Positions 1-11,803 of a stretch of 64,000 bases of DNA are shown piece after piece. The notes under the pieces were generated by a model. The model searched no databases. It was not told the origin of the DNA and worked only from the letters and a program-made list of their open reading frames with translations. The DNA comes from Luscinia megarhynchos. Taxonomy: Eukaryota > Chordata > Aves > Passeriformes > Turdidae. A program made the translations under genes and the position numbers. Location of the stretch: positions 9,817,165 through 9,881,164 of the forward strand of contig CM067568.1 in NCBI GenBank assembly GCA_034336665.1, read 5' to 3'. How positions within the stretch are numbered: position 1 is the first letter of the stretch; the number at the start of each line of letters is the position of its first letter.

Positions 1-5
1 CTCAC

Positions 6-60
6 CCGCACACAGCTGCGCCAAGACACGAGCAGCGCCAGCGCCGGCAGCGGCCCCCAT
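6..60 (-). CDS. First exon of a fourth WC1-like SRCR receptor gene (partial, runs off the left edge)
   Basis: Minus-strand signal-peptide exon, start codon at 60-58, GT donor at 5-4, phase 1 as in the three plus-strand copies. It is 55 bases against 52 in the others: one extra G just after the start and two extra bases near the end restore the frame, so most of the signal peptide is read in another frame and becomes Ala/Gly-rich instead of Leu-rich. The SRCR exons would lie outside the window to the left. The same promoter sequence as in the other copies lies upstream. Seen directly: homology and compensating indels. Inferred: weaker secretion or a relic; a sequence error is possible. Confidence 0.75.
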
Positions 61-310
61 GGCAGCGGCCCCGGCCAGCGCAGCCAGGCCACGCCTCGCC
101 AGGCCAGCCCGAGCCAATGCAGGCAGCAGCAGCCGGGCAGCCTTTAGCAGGTGCCTCATCGGCCGCCCCTGGGGCCGCGGCCTCCAATCGCCTGCTCCGT
201 GCCCAAATATGAGCCTGGCCTCCGCTTCTGGCGTCACACACCTCGCCACAGTGGGCTGCCAGCCGGATGGGCCCGGGGGGAGGCAGCCCCCCCACCCACC
301 CACCCACCAC
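61..310 (-). promoter_or_regulatory. SRCR gene promoter region, inverted copy
   Basis: Reverse-complement counterpart of the sequence directly upstream of the three plus-strand SRCR genes. It holds two CCAAT boxes (114-118 and 184-188 as read on plus), a CArG-like element (203-212), and a C-rich run (287-305) that is a G-quadruplex-type GGGT repeat on the gene strand. CpG-rich, no TATA box. The transcription start is not known. Confidence 0.55.
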
Positions 311-713
311 ACCTGCGCTGGGGGGCCCTTCCTGTATCCCCCGAGCCTCCAGCTCTGCTGCTGCTGCAGCCTGCCAAGAGCCATCCTGATGAATGGGGAC
401 AGCCTTCACCCACAGACCACGACAGAGCAGCTGCAGGTGCGCAGCTGCAGAGCTGCCAGCCCTAATCTCTGGGGCGCTGCCCTGCCGGGGTGCTCGCAGC
501 CCCCGCGGGGGTGGCAGCAGCCCCCGGCTCCGCTCGGCGCTGCCGGGTGCCGGCTCCCGGTCCCTCGCGGCGGCGCTGGCACATGGCGCTGCTGCCGCAG
601 CTGTGGCCCCGCGCTCGCCTCGCCGCCAGGGCAGGAAGGAGGCGCTCACCCCCCGGCGCCTCCCGGCCTCGCCACCGACCGCACGCAGCTCCCGACACCT
701 GCGCTAACCCCGA

Positions 714-1355
714 TAACGCCGTGGCTTCTCGCCGGCCCTGCCCCGCGGTGAAGCCACAAGTGGCAGGGCACAGAACCCACTTGAATATTGGGGGATGCAC
801 CTGTGTAAGCTGGGACTAAACATTACCGAAAACCAACGGGTGTAGGACGGGTGGGGGGGGGCAGGAACTCCCTTGTGGTCTGTACTGTGTGTGAGGCTGA
901 GGACGGGTCTGAGCCACGCCGCAGCAGTGCTGAGCAGTCCCAGTGCTGGCAGAACAGTGTCCCCTCTTACGAGGTCCCTCCCGCAGCAGCGCAGTCACCT
1001 CCATTGTGCTTCTAAACTTTCTATGGAATTGCGGACTTGCCACCTGCCAGTGTCCTTGTGTTACCCCTGGATGGCTTGTGGACTGGGCTGAACCCTGCTA
1101 AGCCTTGAGGTGTCCTCCCCAACGGTGTCGCACGGCCCTGCCGTGGCTGTCTATCCTGCACCGAGACCCGGCCGGACTGGCTGGAGGAGCCCACTCGGCT
1201 ACGTTCTCTCCGCGGCGGGCGGGGACCCTCACAGTGCGTCCCGGAGACATTATCAACTTTCCATGCTACACCGCGGCCATTTTCCATGTAGGTGGCAGGA
1301 TGTCACAGGACACCGAGAACGCCGTGACTCTGCGCCGCCCCTGCCCCGCAGCTCC
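714..1355. repeat. About 600-base insertion unique to the left inverted unit, flanked by direct repeats
   Basis: The other copies run straight from the end of the CpG block to the cgcgctccacagg segment. Here about 600 bases intervene, bounded by two similar roughly 35-base direct repeats (about 714-748 and 1317-1355, both aacgccgtg...ccctgccccgc). The flanking repeat is too long and imperfect for an ordinary target-site duplication, so a local tandem duplication or recombination is as likely as transposition. No coding sequence or known element is recognised inside. Confidence 0.5.
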
Positions 1356-2430
1356 GTGACTCTGCGGCTTGGCAGCCGCGCTCCACAGGAAACTTCCCGG
1401 GCTCCGCCCTCACCACACTCTCTGTCGGCACATTCCCAATGCAGGAATCCACTTTCCCTGCTGGCACCTTCACAGCTGCGGCTCCACGGACCCACGCTGG
1501 TACTGGAGCTTCCCCTAACACCCCCTCCCACATCCAGACCTCACGTTTCCTCCCCAGTTCCACTCCAAGTTTTCCACGGCAAAGTCGCAGGAGTTGCCTA
1601 TCGTAAATTCGTTTTCTGCTGCCGAAGGAACACAGAAACAGCTCGAACTGGTGCCTCCCGGGAGGGTCCAAGGTAAAGGAACTTGGATTTGCCCACACCC
1701 CCGCCTCCAACCTTGCCCTCTCCCCCCCGCCCCTCCCTCATTCCAAACACAAAAAGTTCACTCTGAAGTCTCCCTTTCTCCTTATCCCCGCCTCCTGCTG
1801 TCTGTCTAAGTCTCCCACGCCTGACCGAGACCAACTGTGTTCCCCGGACCTATGTTATGCAAAGAATCGGCGCTTCCCGGCTGTAGTAGAAGAGTTTATA
1901 CGAGTATAAATATAATTTGAAAATTAGTACAGAAGACAATCTTGCCCCATGAGGTTGTGTGTTATAAAAGACTGGGTTCTCAGGACACTAGGTAAAGTTG
2001 GAGCTGGAGTTGGAATTTGAGACCAAGAGTCTCTGCTGGTACTTTGAGGGGGTAAGGGACAGACAAGTTAAACAGCATCCTGTGTAAGGCACAGTCAGGG
2101 TTATGTGGCCGGCTCAGGAACAGCTTGCGGTTTAGGCAGTGTTGTAGAAGGAAGAAGGAAACTCGCAGAGAGGAAAGAAGGCGTCAGTGCTGAGCGGAGC
2201 AGCCTGTAAGAAAAAGAAAAAAGTGGGGTGTTTAAAGCTGCCTGGGAGGGAAGGAGCCAGAGCTGGGGGCAAACAACTCCAGTCAAAGGAGTTATCCAGA
2301 AATATTAATAAAAGACTGCTGTTTGTGCCAGTCGAGTTCCTCTCGACATAAATTACTACACTTGGCCTCTTTTCTCGGGGTCCAACCCGTAGCAAGCGGA
2401 GCAGCTGGAACTGCAGCCGCTCTCCATCCA
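1356..2430. other. Unit spacer between the SRCR promoter and the NLR tail (inverted copy)
   Basis: Reverse-complement match to 21491-22480, 36291-37240 and 51011-51965, so it is part of the duplicated unit. Mixed composition. No gene recognised; the short open frames are not shared as proteins between copies. Confidence 0.5.
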
Positions 2431-3610
2431 CCTGCACCGCAGCAATTGCTCTCGGCCAGAACGTGCCGCTCCCTCGCTGGGCGGCGGCGGGAGGAGCTGC
2501 CCTGGCCCATCCCCGCTGTGCCGGGCACTGCGGCACGGGCAGTGTCCTGGAGCTGTGCCTGGCATGGACTCAGGCACGGCACTGAGCCCAGAGCGGCTCA
2601 GCTGGGGACACCCGAACGAGAGCGGCCTTGGTGCCTGGGTGGCTGCTGCCCCGGCCCAGGGGACAGGAGCTCTCCGAGGGCACCGATCCCTCAGGGGGCC
2701 CTTGCTCGCCTCCCACCCTCTTTGCCGGCACTTGTCATCACGCTGTGCTATCGCCGCCTCAGCAGCCGCTGCTGCTGCCGCGGCCTCAGCCACTGCTCCG
2801 CCCTTCCCAGCTGCAGCAGCTCCCCGAGCAGAGGCCAAAGCCCTCCTGGCCCGTTTCCCTCGGTGCCACAGGCTGCGCAGCTGCCGGCTGTCGGGCGCCT
2901 GCTGCTGCAGGGCCCCGTCTCAGCTGCCTGCGCCTGAGTGACAACGAGCTGGGAGCCCACGGCGTCCTGCAGCTCTGCCGGCAGCTCCGGCATCCCGCCT
3001 GCCCGCTGCGGAGCCTGGGCTCAGGGCCCTGCCACGGCCCCTGCCACGCCCGCCCAGCATTCCCGAGCTGGGGAGAGGATGCTGCGGGACAGGCAGGGCG
3101 GCAGCGGCATCGCGGCTGATTCAGCACCTCCCTCCCCACAGGATCTAACACCTTCGCCTCTTCTCCTGCCTCCTCCATGCACAGCCTGAGCACGGATGGC
3201 TTCAGCCAGGCCCTGCTGCAGGAGCTGGACGCCCTGCGGGCACTGCAGCCCACCCTGAAGATCGGCAACCTCCTGGAGCACGACGTGTTGCTGGCAGGGG
3301 CCATGGCCCGGCTGCCCTGGCACGGCGGGCTTCTTCCAGGAGGCAGGAATGCGCTGCCCTCCTTCAGAACACCAACCATCCCGTAGGAAAAGCCCTTCCA
3401 ACAACCAGAGCCATTCCCAGTCCTGCTCTCAGTGCTGCCTGCGGGTCTGAGCCTGCCCCACGCGTGGGGCACAGGGAGGAGATCCTGCTGCATCTGCGGG
3501 GCAGGGTCCGGGTCCTGCCCTCTCCTTTTTCTACTCGGTGTTGCCAATAACAGTTGTGTGCATTTGGCAGTGACAAAGAAAAGTCCTGCAAACAATCCCA
3601 GCCGTTTCCC
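2431..3610 (+). pseudogene. NACHT-LRR (NLR) gene 3' end, truncated copy
   Basis: Plus-strand remains of the C-terminal LRR exons of an NLRP-type gene. Visible are an LRR piece with the REELPWPI core (about 2467-2570), an LRR exon starting after a CAG acceptor at 2872 and containing LRLSDNELGAHGV, and the last exon from 3185 with LSTDGFSQALLQELDALRAL. There is no NACHT domain, the LRR exon is out of frame with its own beginning, and no GT donor follows it. The shared 3' UTR segment ends near 3570, where the AATAAA of the other copies is altered. A duplicated tail of the gene at 57490-61543. Confidence 0.75.
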
Positions 3611-3689
3611 AGTTCTCTTCCCCCTGATTACAGCAATCACTGGGATGTGTCTGTCCTTCCAGTTCCTGCCCCGCGTTCCAAAGGAATGG

Positions 3690-3800
3690 CTTATGTACTC
3701 GAGATGGAGGTACCTGCAGCAGAATGAGTCTCTAACCAGTTTGGTTTTAATTGGCAAAAAGGGAATTTCACACAGAAATCGAATCAAATCCGTAAACAGG
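3690..3800 (-). pseudogene. SRCR gene 3' UTR remnant
   Basis: Minus-strand sequence resembling the end of the SRCR gene 3' UTR of copies A-C, with ATTAAA in place of AATAAA. It sits where a neighbouring SRCR gene would end in the inverted unit, next to the retroviral insertion at 3877. No SRCR exon remains beyond it. Confidence 0.5.
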
Positions 3801-3876
3801 AGTTTTATTTAGCTCATGTAAAATAAGAGTGGGGAGGAAACTGGGTAGCCTATGTGTGTATGTGTACTTAACAATT

Positions 3877-4609
3877 TGTCCAGGTTTTAAGAACAGCTAT
3901 CTGCCTATAAAGGCAGAAACTTCTCTTTGAAATGAAGAATGTAAAGCCCCTCCCTCCAAATTATTATAATTTTGAAATTACGGGGCTCTCAGGCAAAAAT
4001 ATGGGAATTTGGAATAACAGTTCTTTACTGGGAAAATAGAAATACGGTATTACAACAACAACCAAAAAAAGAAAAACCAAACCAAACCAAAACAACAATC
4101 CCAACCTTGACAGAGTCAGAATACAACCTGACACCCCATCAGTCAAGGTGTTGGCAGCAGTCTGATCAAATGGTGGCTACAGTCCTCCTGCAGTGGCAGA
4201 TGTGGTTCAGCTGAAGCAGTGGTCCTGCAGAAGGGTCCAGCCTTCCTCAAGAATTCCAGGGATGATGTGGAAAGACCTGGCTTTTCCTCTGGAATCGAGT
4301 GGGAAAATGGATAACTTGCTGTCCAAAATCTCAGTTTTTATCTAGGTAGGAAAGGCTTGGCTCCTCCCCCTGGCTGAAGCATCTCCCAATGGAATGATGG
4401 AATTTATCAGTCATACAGTGGGACTTAATGAGCCAGCAGCAGGTGATTTCTTCCTGGAGGGAGGATGGGTTGTCGAAAAGATAAAGATGATTGCCCCAAG
4501 ATGGCCCATTAGCAGACAATAGTGCCACGAAGATAAGGAATCACTGCCCCACCCGGCTTTCAACAGACGGTGATAGAATACACATTTCTGGCCACATCAA
4601 CCAAACACA
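3877..4609 (-). repeat. ERV-1 3' LTR
   Basis: 733 bases, TGT...ACA termini on the minus strand. Closely matches 11804-12501 throughout, including an AC-rich simple tract and the TAGGAAAGGCTTGGCTCC block. The purine tract abuts its U3 end. Differences from the 5' LTR (small indels, substitutions) show an old insertion. Confidence 0.85.
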
Positions 4610-4682
4610 TTATCCACCCCCTATTCTATTACCATCTGCATAATGAAACCTTACACACAGTTCTCACTTAAAATTAGGTTTC

Positions 4683-6650
4683 CCTGAGGTACACAATGGG
4701 TTTCCTGTTGCGTGGCGACCTGGTTCAAGCCCGGCAAGGCAGCTCTAACCCAGAGCCACTCGGGCCATACGCTCCTTCCACCAACGTGGTAGACAGCAAG
4801 CTGAGTGAAGCTCTCACTCTCGCTTTGCTTTATGGTGGACCAAGGCGATGGTCTGGCTATTACTTTAGAAGCAGCACGGATGGCTTCTTGGGCGGCACGG
4901 GTTATTGTCAGGACTTCATGGGCTTGCAGACCCTCTGCCTGTGCTTGTGGGGTGATCATAGCTGGATCTCTGCCCATTAGCCTCTGCATGCTGGAGCCGT
5001 GCAGTGGATGGTTACCAGGGCTAGCTGCTTTGCACAGTTATCCTCCCATTCTTGCTTAAAAACAATCATCCCCGCCCCCATCAAAGATTAGCCTGCAAGT
5101 CTGTTTGATATCAAAGGGAAGCATATCATCGCCTCCAAAAACGCTATCAATGAGTGTGGAAACCATGGCAGAATTAATTCCCTTGTCTGCAACTGCTTTT
5201 ACGATAGCCTGTATGTCTTTCGGATTTACTGGCGAGTAGGTTCGTTGGTTTCCGTCTGCCCCCCCAACCTGAACTGGGAACACTAGTGTGGCAGATGGTG
5301 CCCACTCCGCGCACGCTATTTTCATTTTCCTCCAGTCTGTGAGTGGGGTTCGATCTTTCCCTGGTACCCCCTTAACCCATGCTGGAGGGTCGCGGCTAGT
5401 GATCTTGTAAGCCGCAGCACCCTTTTTGTTAATCCCCCAGCCGGTGTCCGATTCGGCATCTGACCATCCCTGCGGCCAGCTATCCGAGCTGGAGTCAGAG
5501 TCAGTGCCAGAAGTCGACTGACTGAACGCTTCCGGGCTGTCCAGCCTTTTCCTCGGGCTCCACCCTCGCCCCTGCTCCTTCTCCTGGGAGCGGGGCCATT
5601 CCCTCCCCCTGCGCTCCCCCCGCCTCCTGCTGGGGGAGGTTGTTGCCTTATAAGGACTTGCTTTAAAATGAGCGCTCTGATTGGTCTGACGCTCCGTCCC
5701 GGGGGCCGCCCCTCCTCCCTGCTCGCCCGCACTTGCGCTGTTCAGCGAGTCTTCTGCTGCCCCGCCCCCCGAGTCTTTGTTCCAACCCTGACTACGTGGC
5801 TCGGCGCCATTTTCAAACGCATATGGCGGGGTTTTTTTTCTCTTCCGCGGCTTGTATTTCTGATATTATAGCAGCATTCCGTGCCTCCTCTGCTAGCCCC
5901 TGCCACGATGCTCGCGCATGCTCCCCCTCCTTCGCTTCTGGTGAGTCCCAGCTTGCGGGCTGCGGGGTTGGCTCTGGGGTCCGCGTGTCCGCGTGGCTGG
6001 CTGACTCAAACCCCTCCGCGGTCTGAGTAGCCACTACAATCCCCAGCTGTGGCGTAGCTAATAAACAAGTCCGTGCAGCCCTCCAGGTCTCCTGTTCTCG
6101 CTGGGCATTTGGCAGAGCCTGGATAACTCTGCCCCATGCTTTAAGTGCTTTCCCTGAGCCGGAGGACATGGTGTCCTCAGCCAGGGCTTTTGTACATTTA
6201 TCCCATATCTCCGGATGGAGAATATCTACCAGGCTCTCTATAGCCCCTATCTTTATAAGTCTCGGCACAGCGAGAGAGAAATCTTTAAGCTTACAGTCCA
6301 AACCCCACTGCGTGTGGAATTTACTTATGACCTTAGCGAAAGCCTCCATGCTCCTCGCTGGTCCGGGGATGTCTCCCCCACTACACAAGACCAGGTGTGC
6401 AGCCGCCAGTTCTTGTCCAGGCGATCCCCGAATCCCCGGCGGTTTCTCGTGTTCCCGGTTTTCGGCAACACTTGTTGCCTGGCGACCTGGTTCAAGCCTG
6501 TCACGGCAGCTCTAAGCCAGAGCCACTCAGGCCATACACTCCTTACACCAACGTGGTGAACAGCAAATGGCGTTTATTCAGGGGTCACAAGGGTTTTTAT
6601 GGTGGGCAGTCAGTGTCATTTCTTTTAGCTCACGTCCAGCCAGGTGCGGT
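4683..6650 (-). mobile_element. Class II (beta/alpha-retrovirus-like) gag element inside ERV-1
   Basis: Minus-strand gag remnant unrelated to the ERV-1 gag. A matrix-like frame (6388-5813) is followed by a basic, proline-rich linker in broken frames, then capsid sequence: an N-terminal part at 5325-5056 with PVNPKDIQAIVKAVADKG and a later part at about 4989-4830. Capsid sequence runs directly into an LTR-like piece. A block of about 100 bases at 4700-4800 recurs at 6475-6567, beside a minus-strand AATAAA near 6572, so partial LTRs appear to bound an internally deleted element. No pol or env. It lies where ERV-1 should carry env, so it was inserted or recombined there. Confidence 0.7.
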
Positions 6651-6839
6651 CTGGTCCAGGGCAAGGGTCTGACCTCAAGGGGTGGGGGGGAAGGGGTCCC
6701 TGGATGTCCGTCACAACGCGATATCTCTGTACGCAAATCCCTAACTCTCCACAGTTTCCCCATCTTTCCATATTACCCACCAAGTGTAACCAGGTCCTTG
6801 AGCAAAGACGATCCCATGGATGGGTTTGTCCTTGCCCGA

Positions 6840-8370
6840 AATAGGACTAATTCAAACAGTCTTCCCTAAAATGCCTTTCATGTGTACTACAGGGACTTTA
6901 TCTCCATCCACTGTGTGCAAAGGGTTCAGATTGGGCAGGACCAGCACAACTGATGGACGCTCGGGTGTTGACCATCCAGGTGGCCTTTGATAAGTTTTTG
7001 TCCCAATTCATGAAGGTTCCCCCACCAAGTGCTTTCAGGGTAGTCTTGTGTAGGCTGTTGTACCGTTCAACTTTCCCGGCAGCTGGTGCATGTTAAGGGA
7101 TATGATATATCCATTCAATGCCATGTTCTCTGGCCCAGGTGCTTACAAGGCTGTTCTTGAAATGAGTCCCATTGTCCGACTCAATTCTCACGGGGGTGCC
7201 ATGCCTCAAAAGGACTTGCTTTTCCAGGCCCAGGATGGTGTTACGAGCAGTGGCGTGGGGCACAGGGAAGGTCTCCAGCCATCCAGTGGTGGCTTCCACA
7301 ATGGTCAGCACGTAGCGCTTGCCTTGGCAAGTCTGAGGCAATGTGATTTAGTCAATCTGCCAGGCCTCTCTGTACTTGTACTATCGCCCCCCATACCACA
7401 GGGGCTTCACCGCTTGGCTTGCTTGATGGCAGCACATGTCTCACAGTCATGGATAACCTGGGAAATACTGTCCATGGTTAGATCCACCCCTCGCTCTTGT
7501 GCCCACTGAGAGGAGGCGTCTCTGCCCTGATGACCCGAGGCATTGTGGGCCCATCGAGGCAGGAACAATTCTCCCTTGTGATGCCAATCTAAATGTATCT
7601 TTGACACCTCTATCTGTGCAGCCTGATCTACCTGCTTGTTATGTCGGTGTTCTTCATTAGCCCAACTATTGGGGACATGGGCATCCAAATGACGGACTTT
7701 CTCAAGCAGCTTCTCTACCTGAGTGACAATGTCTTTTCACTCATCAGCAGCCCAGATTGGTTTTCCTCTACTTTGCCAGTCAGCCTTTTTCCACCTTTTC
7801 AGCTAACTTCACAGAGCATTGGCTACCATCCAGGAATCAGTGTAAAGGTAGAGCTTTGGCCATTTCTCTCTCTCAGCAATGTCCAGGGCAGCTGAACAGC
7901 TTTGAGTTCAGCAAGTTGACTTGATCCACCTTCTCCTTCGGTAGCTTGTGCAACCTGTCTTGTGAGGCTCCATATGTCTGCTTTCTGCTTCATCCCCATG
8001 ATGCGACAGAACCGTCAGTGAAAAGAGCGTAGCGTGTTTCATCTGCTGGCAGTTGGTTGTAGGGTGAGGCTTCTTCAGCCCACGTCACTTCTTCTTCTTC
8101 TTCTTCCTCTTCACCAGTGAGACCAAAATCTTCGCCTTCTGGCCAGTTTGTAATTATTTCCAAAATCCCAGGGCGATTTGGGCTGCCAATACGGGCGCTC
8201 TGTGTGATCAGGGCAATCCACTTGCTCCATGTGGCATCGGTGGTGTGGTGGGTAAAGGGAACTTTTCCTTTGAAAATCCACCCCAGCACTGGCAGTCGGG
8301 GTGACAGGAGAAGCTGTGCTTCCGTGCCAATCACCCCTGAGGCAGCTTGAACTTCTTCATAGCCAGTCAA
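6840..8370 (-). pseudogene. ERV-1 RNase H and integrase remnant
   Basis: Minus strand, read right to left. The RNase H start shows ALFTDGS (about 8040-8010). Integrase follows, with an HHCC-type zinc-binding region (7688-7407, including CETCAA) and a catalytic core (7341-7093) with ESDNGTHFKN, in which the second Asp of the DDE triad can be seen. The C-terminal part continues in broken frames to about 6840. Several stops and frameshifts separate the parts, so no active enzyme is expected. Confidence 0.8.
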
Positions 8371-8439
8371 GATTTCCTTCTCTGTGGGAGTGCCATTGGC
8401 TTCAGACCCTCTGTAACTTCTGCTCCAGAATCCCAGGGG

Positions 8440-9817
8440 TCATCCTTGAGTCTCACCAGGCACCTTCTGCCAAAGGCTCCAGGACCCACCATGGTTCCCA
8501 GGTGCAGAGTAAAGCACATTCTTTGCCTCTGGTCCCGTCCTGACTGGGCCAAGGACTACTGCATGAGCAATCTCCTGTTTGATCTGGGTGAAGGCTTGCT
8601 GTTGTTCAGGGCCCCAGTGGAAATCATTCTTGTTGCAGGTGAGCAGGTAGAGAGGGCTCACAATCTGGCTGTACTCAGGGATGTGCATTCTCCAAAAGCC
8701 TATGGCACCTAGGAAAGCTTGTGTTTCCTTCTTGCTTGTTGGTGGAGACATTGCAGTGATCTTATTGATGACCTCAGTGGGGACCTGGTGCTGTCCGTCT
8801 TGCCAGTTCACTCCCAGGAACTGGATCTCTTGGGCAGGTCCTTTGACTTTGCTCTTTTTAATGGCGAAACTGCCTCCCAGCAAAATCTGGATGATCTCTC
8901 TTTTTTCCAATACCTCCATTGCCGTGTTCCCCCCACACAATGCTGTCATTCTGGAGCCTCACCCTGTTCCAGTGCAGCCTCGATCAGTCTGTGGCAGATG
9001 GTGGGGCTGTGTTTCCACCTCAGGGCAGTCGGTTCCAGGTGTACTGCACGCCCCTCCAGGTGAAAGCAAACTGAGGCCTGCACTCTGCTGCCAGAGGAAT
9101 GGAGAAAAATGCATTGGCAATGTCAATGGTTGCAAACTACCTTGCTGCCTTGGACTCCAGCTCGTACTGGAGTTCCAGGATGTCTGGCACATCAGCGCTC
9201 AGCGGTGGAGTCACTTCATTCAAGGCACGATAGTCCACAGCCAATCTCCATTCTCCATCAGATTTGTGCACAGGCCAGATGGGGCTGCTGAAGGGTGAGT
9301 GGGCTTTGCTGACCACCCCTTGGCTCTCCAGCACATGGATCATCTTGTGGATGGGGATCACGGCATCTCGATTTGTCCAGTACTGCCGGCGGTACACTGT
9401 AAAGGTGGCAATTGGCACCTGTTTCTCTGTCACTTTCAGGAGTCCCACTGCAGATGGGTTTTCTGACAATCCAGGCAAGGTGTTCAACTGCTTAATGCTC
9501 TCTGTCGCTACAGCAGCTATTCCTAAAGCCCACCTGAACCCCTCTGGGTTTTTGTAGTAGCCGTTCCTGAGGAAGTCTATGCCTAGAACGCACGGTGCCC
9601 CTGGGCCAGTTACAATAGGATGTTTCTGCCACCCCTTCCCTGTCAGGCTAATCTCAGCTTCCAGCAAAGTGAATTCCTGTGATCGCCCTGTCACCCCAAC
9701 AATGGAAACAGGTACCTTCCCCACATGTTCTGATGGTATCAGGGTGCACTGTGAACCAGTATCAACTAGAATTCTATGCTTCTGTGACTTTGATGTTCCA
9801 GGCCATCTCACCCACAC
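8440..9817 (-). pseudogene. ERV-1 protease and reverse transcriptase remnant
   Basis: Minus strand. The frame 9817-9137 joins a retropepsin domain (active-site LVDTGSQCT) to the RT fingers (PIWPVHKSDGEWRLAVDYRAL). Reading continues, after breaks, at 8949-8440 with the RT connection region (FLGVNWQDGQ, TQAFLGAIGFWRM). The catalytic YxDD palm motif is not readable where it should lie (about 8960-8930), and frameshifts fall there. Dead enzyme remnant. Confidence 0.85.
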
Positions 9818-10045
9818 TATCTAATAGATCCTGTTATCCCATGCCTCTCCCTGGCTAGAGGCAGGGCCTCTCTAGCCCTGGTTATTATTTCCTTCCTGGG
9901 CATACATAGTAGAGGTTCCTTCCAGGGGATCCAACAGATAATCATCCCTTCTGTAATATCCCGCACCTTGGTTATGGGAGGTCGAGGCTACCTTCACTTT
10001 GGTAGAACTCCATTGGTTAGTGCTTCCCTCCCTCAGTTGACGCAC

Positions 10046-11434
10046 CTATGCTGCCAGGACAGAGGTGGGTTTCCCATCCCATTTTCCCATGTCTTCCCCA
10101 TGGTCTCGCAGAAAGAACCACAGGTCAGCTCGTGGGGTGTACCCTCTCTCCCTAGCTGGGGGGCTTTGGGCTCTAACTTTGTGGCCTGTGACTTTCACTG
10201 GTGCCACACTGATCTTCCTCACCTCCTTCCTCACCTCCCTCATCTCCTCTTGGAGGCTCTTGACCACAGCAGAGACATGAGCCTGAATTGGGCCATTCAT
10301 CATACTCTCAAAATTTCTGACCTTGTTGGCAGCAGAACCCACTGTCTCTTGGTTGTTATCAGCATTAATCATTGCAATAAAAGTGGTATACTGAGATGGC
10401 CCCCGGTTTGCCAGATTCCACAACATCTGCCCTGTGCACCTGACCTTGTCAGGGTCATTGTCATGCTGTCCACCCCTCCCAAAGAGTACCTCCAATACTG
10501 CCACTTGTCTCAGCTGCTGGATCCCTTAGTCAAGGGTCTTCCAGCGCATTCTACGGTGGTGCTTCTGCATTCTCTTTCTGTGGAAAAAACCTCTCTCTCA
10601 CACTCATTAAAAGCCCTTCCCAGAGGGGAAGGGTGTCTGGCTTCTTTATAAATACCTGATCCACACCAGAGTCCTGGGTCAAGGGTCCCAAATTCTTGGC
10701 CTCAGTTCCATCCAATTGTACATCTGTTCCTGTAAGGTCCCAGACCCGGAGTAACCAAGTTGTAAAAGCCTCATGGTCCCACCGCGCAATGTCTTTTCTC
10801 AGATTACAGAGACTTTCGTATGAGAGAGACTGAGTGACAATTTGAACTTCTGGCTCCCTTGCTGGTTGTGAGGGCCCTCCTTGCTGATCCTCTTTATCTA
10901 GGTGCTTTGTTTTCATTTTAGATTTTCTAGTTTCCACAGGGGCAACTGCTGCTGGCTGTGGCTGTCCCTGTCCCTGTGGTTCAGCTGGAACCTGGACAGA
11001 TGTAACGTTCATGTGTTCCACTGCAGCACCATCGGACTCTCCCTGTCTAGGGCAGGTGAGAGTTTCTCACCAGCTGGAGAAAAGTGCTCCTTCAACATCT
11101 GGCCTATCTCCTTCATTAGAACCCCCACCCACTCCATGTGGTTCCTTTCTGCGGTGGGCTGTGGGGCAGGATCAGGCTCTGGGGCAGCATCTCTAGTCCC
11201 TGGGGTAGGGTCAGACTCTGGGGCAGCACCTCTACTTCCTGGGGTAGGTATCAGTGTTGTTATCCAAGCCAATATTCCCTTGTCTCTGAATGCCAAGTAG
11301 AACGGGCCTATCAGCAACACCAGCCACTGTATGGTATCATTAACATTCAGAGGAGATCTGAACCCTTCAAAAACTGGTTGGGTAGACCCAAGAAATTGGG
11401 TGAAGGGTTGGGAGAGAATTTGCCCTGGTGTCAT
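10046..11434 (-). pseudogene. ERV-1 gag remnant
   Basis: Three minus-strand frames in order. 11434-11009 starts near the 5' LTR, is hydrophobic at its N terminus and carries a duplicated Pro-rich TPG...AAPE motif. 11021-10551 is Gln/Pro-rich, then has a capsid-like segment (YESLCNLRKDIARWD). 10504-10046 is capsid-like (QMLWNLANRGP). Position between the 5' LTR and protease supports gag; frame changes between the parts show it is broken. Confidence 0.7.
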
Positions 11435-11803
11435 TTTCTCACAGCAGCTGCCATTATTAAAGTAACCCCAAAAACATTAGTTAGTGTGTGATGGTCCTGA
11501 ATTCATGTACATGCACTCTAAAGGAAGTTTAGAACCCACGAATTACTCCCCTTATTAACCCATAAAGCAAACTGGATAACAGACACAGTAGCCTTAGTTA
11601 TAGGCCCCATGTGTAGATAAGGGCCTGCAAATGGGAGAAATGTAGACACGACCACGTGCCACCTGAACCAGAGTAAGCGAGACCACATGATGCCATGTAA
11701 TGAGGTTTCTATATCCAGCACACACAAAAAAATTAGGTTATTCAAGAATTGTTATTCCTTTTATCTCTCAATGCCCTCTTGCCAAAAATTGGGCACCAAA
11801 ATC

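Noticed and set aside
2..649. A 215-codon minus-strand frame at the left edge as a gene
   Set aside because: It is the SRCR promoter plus first exon read through; only 6-60 is supported as coding.
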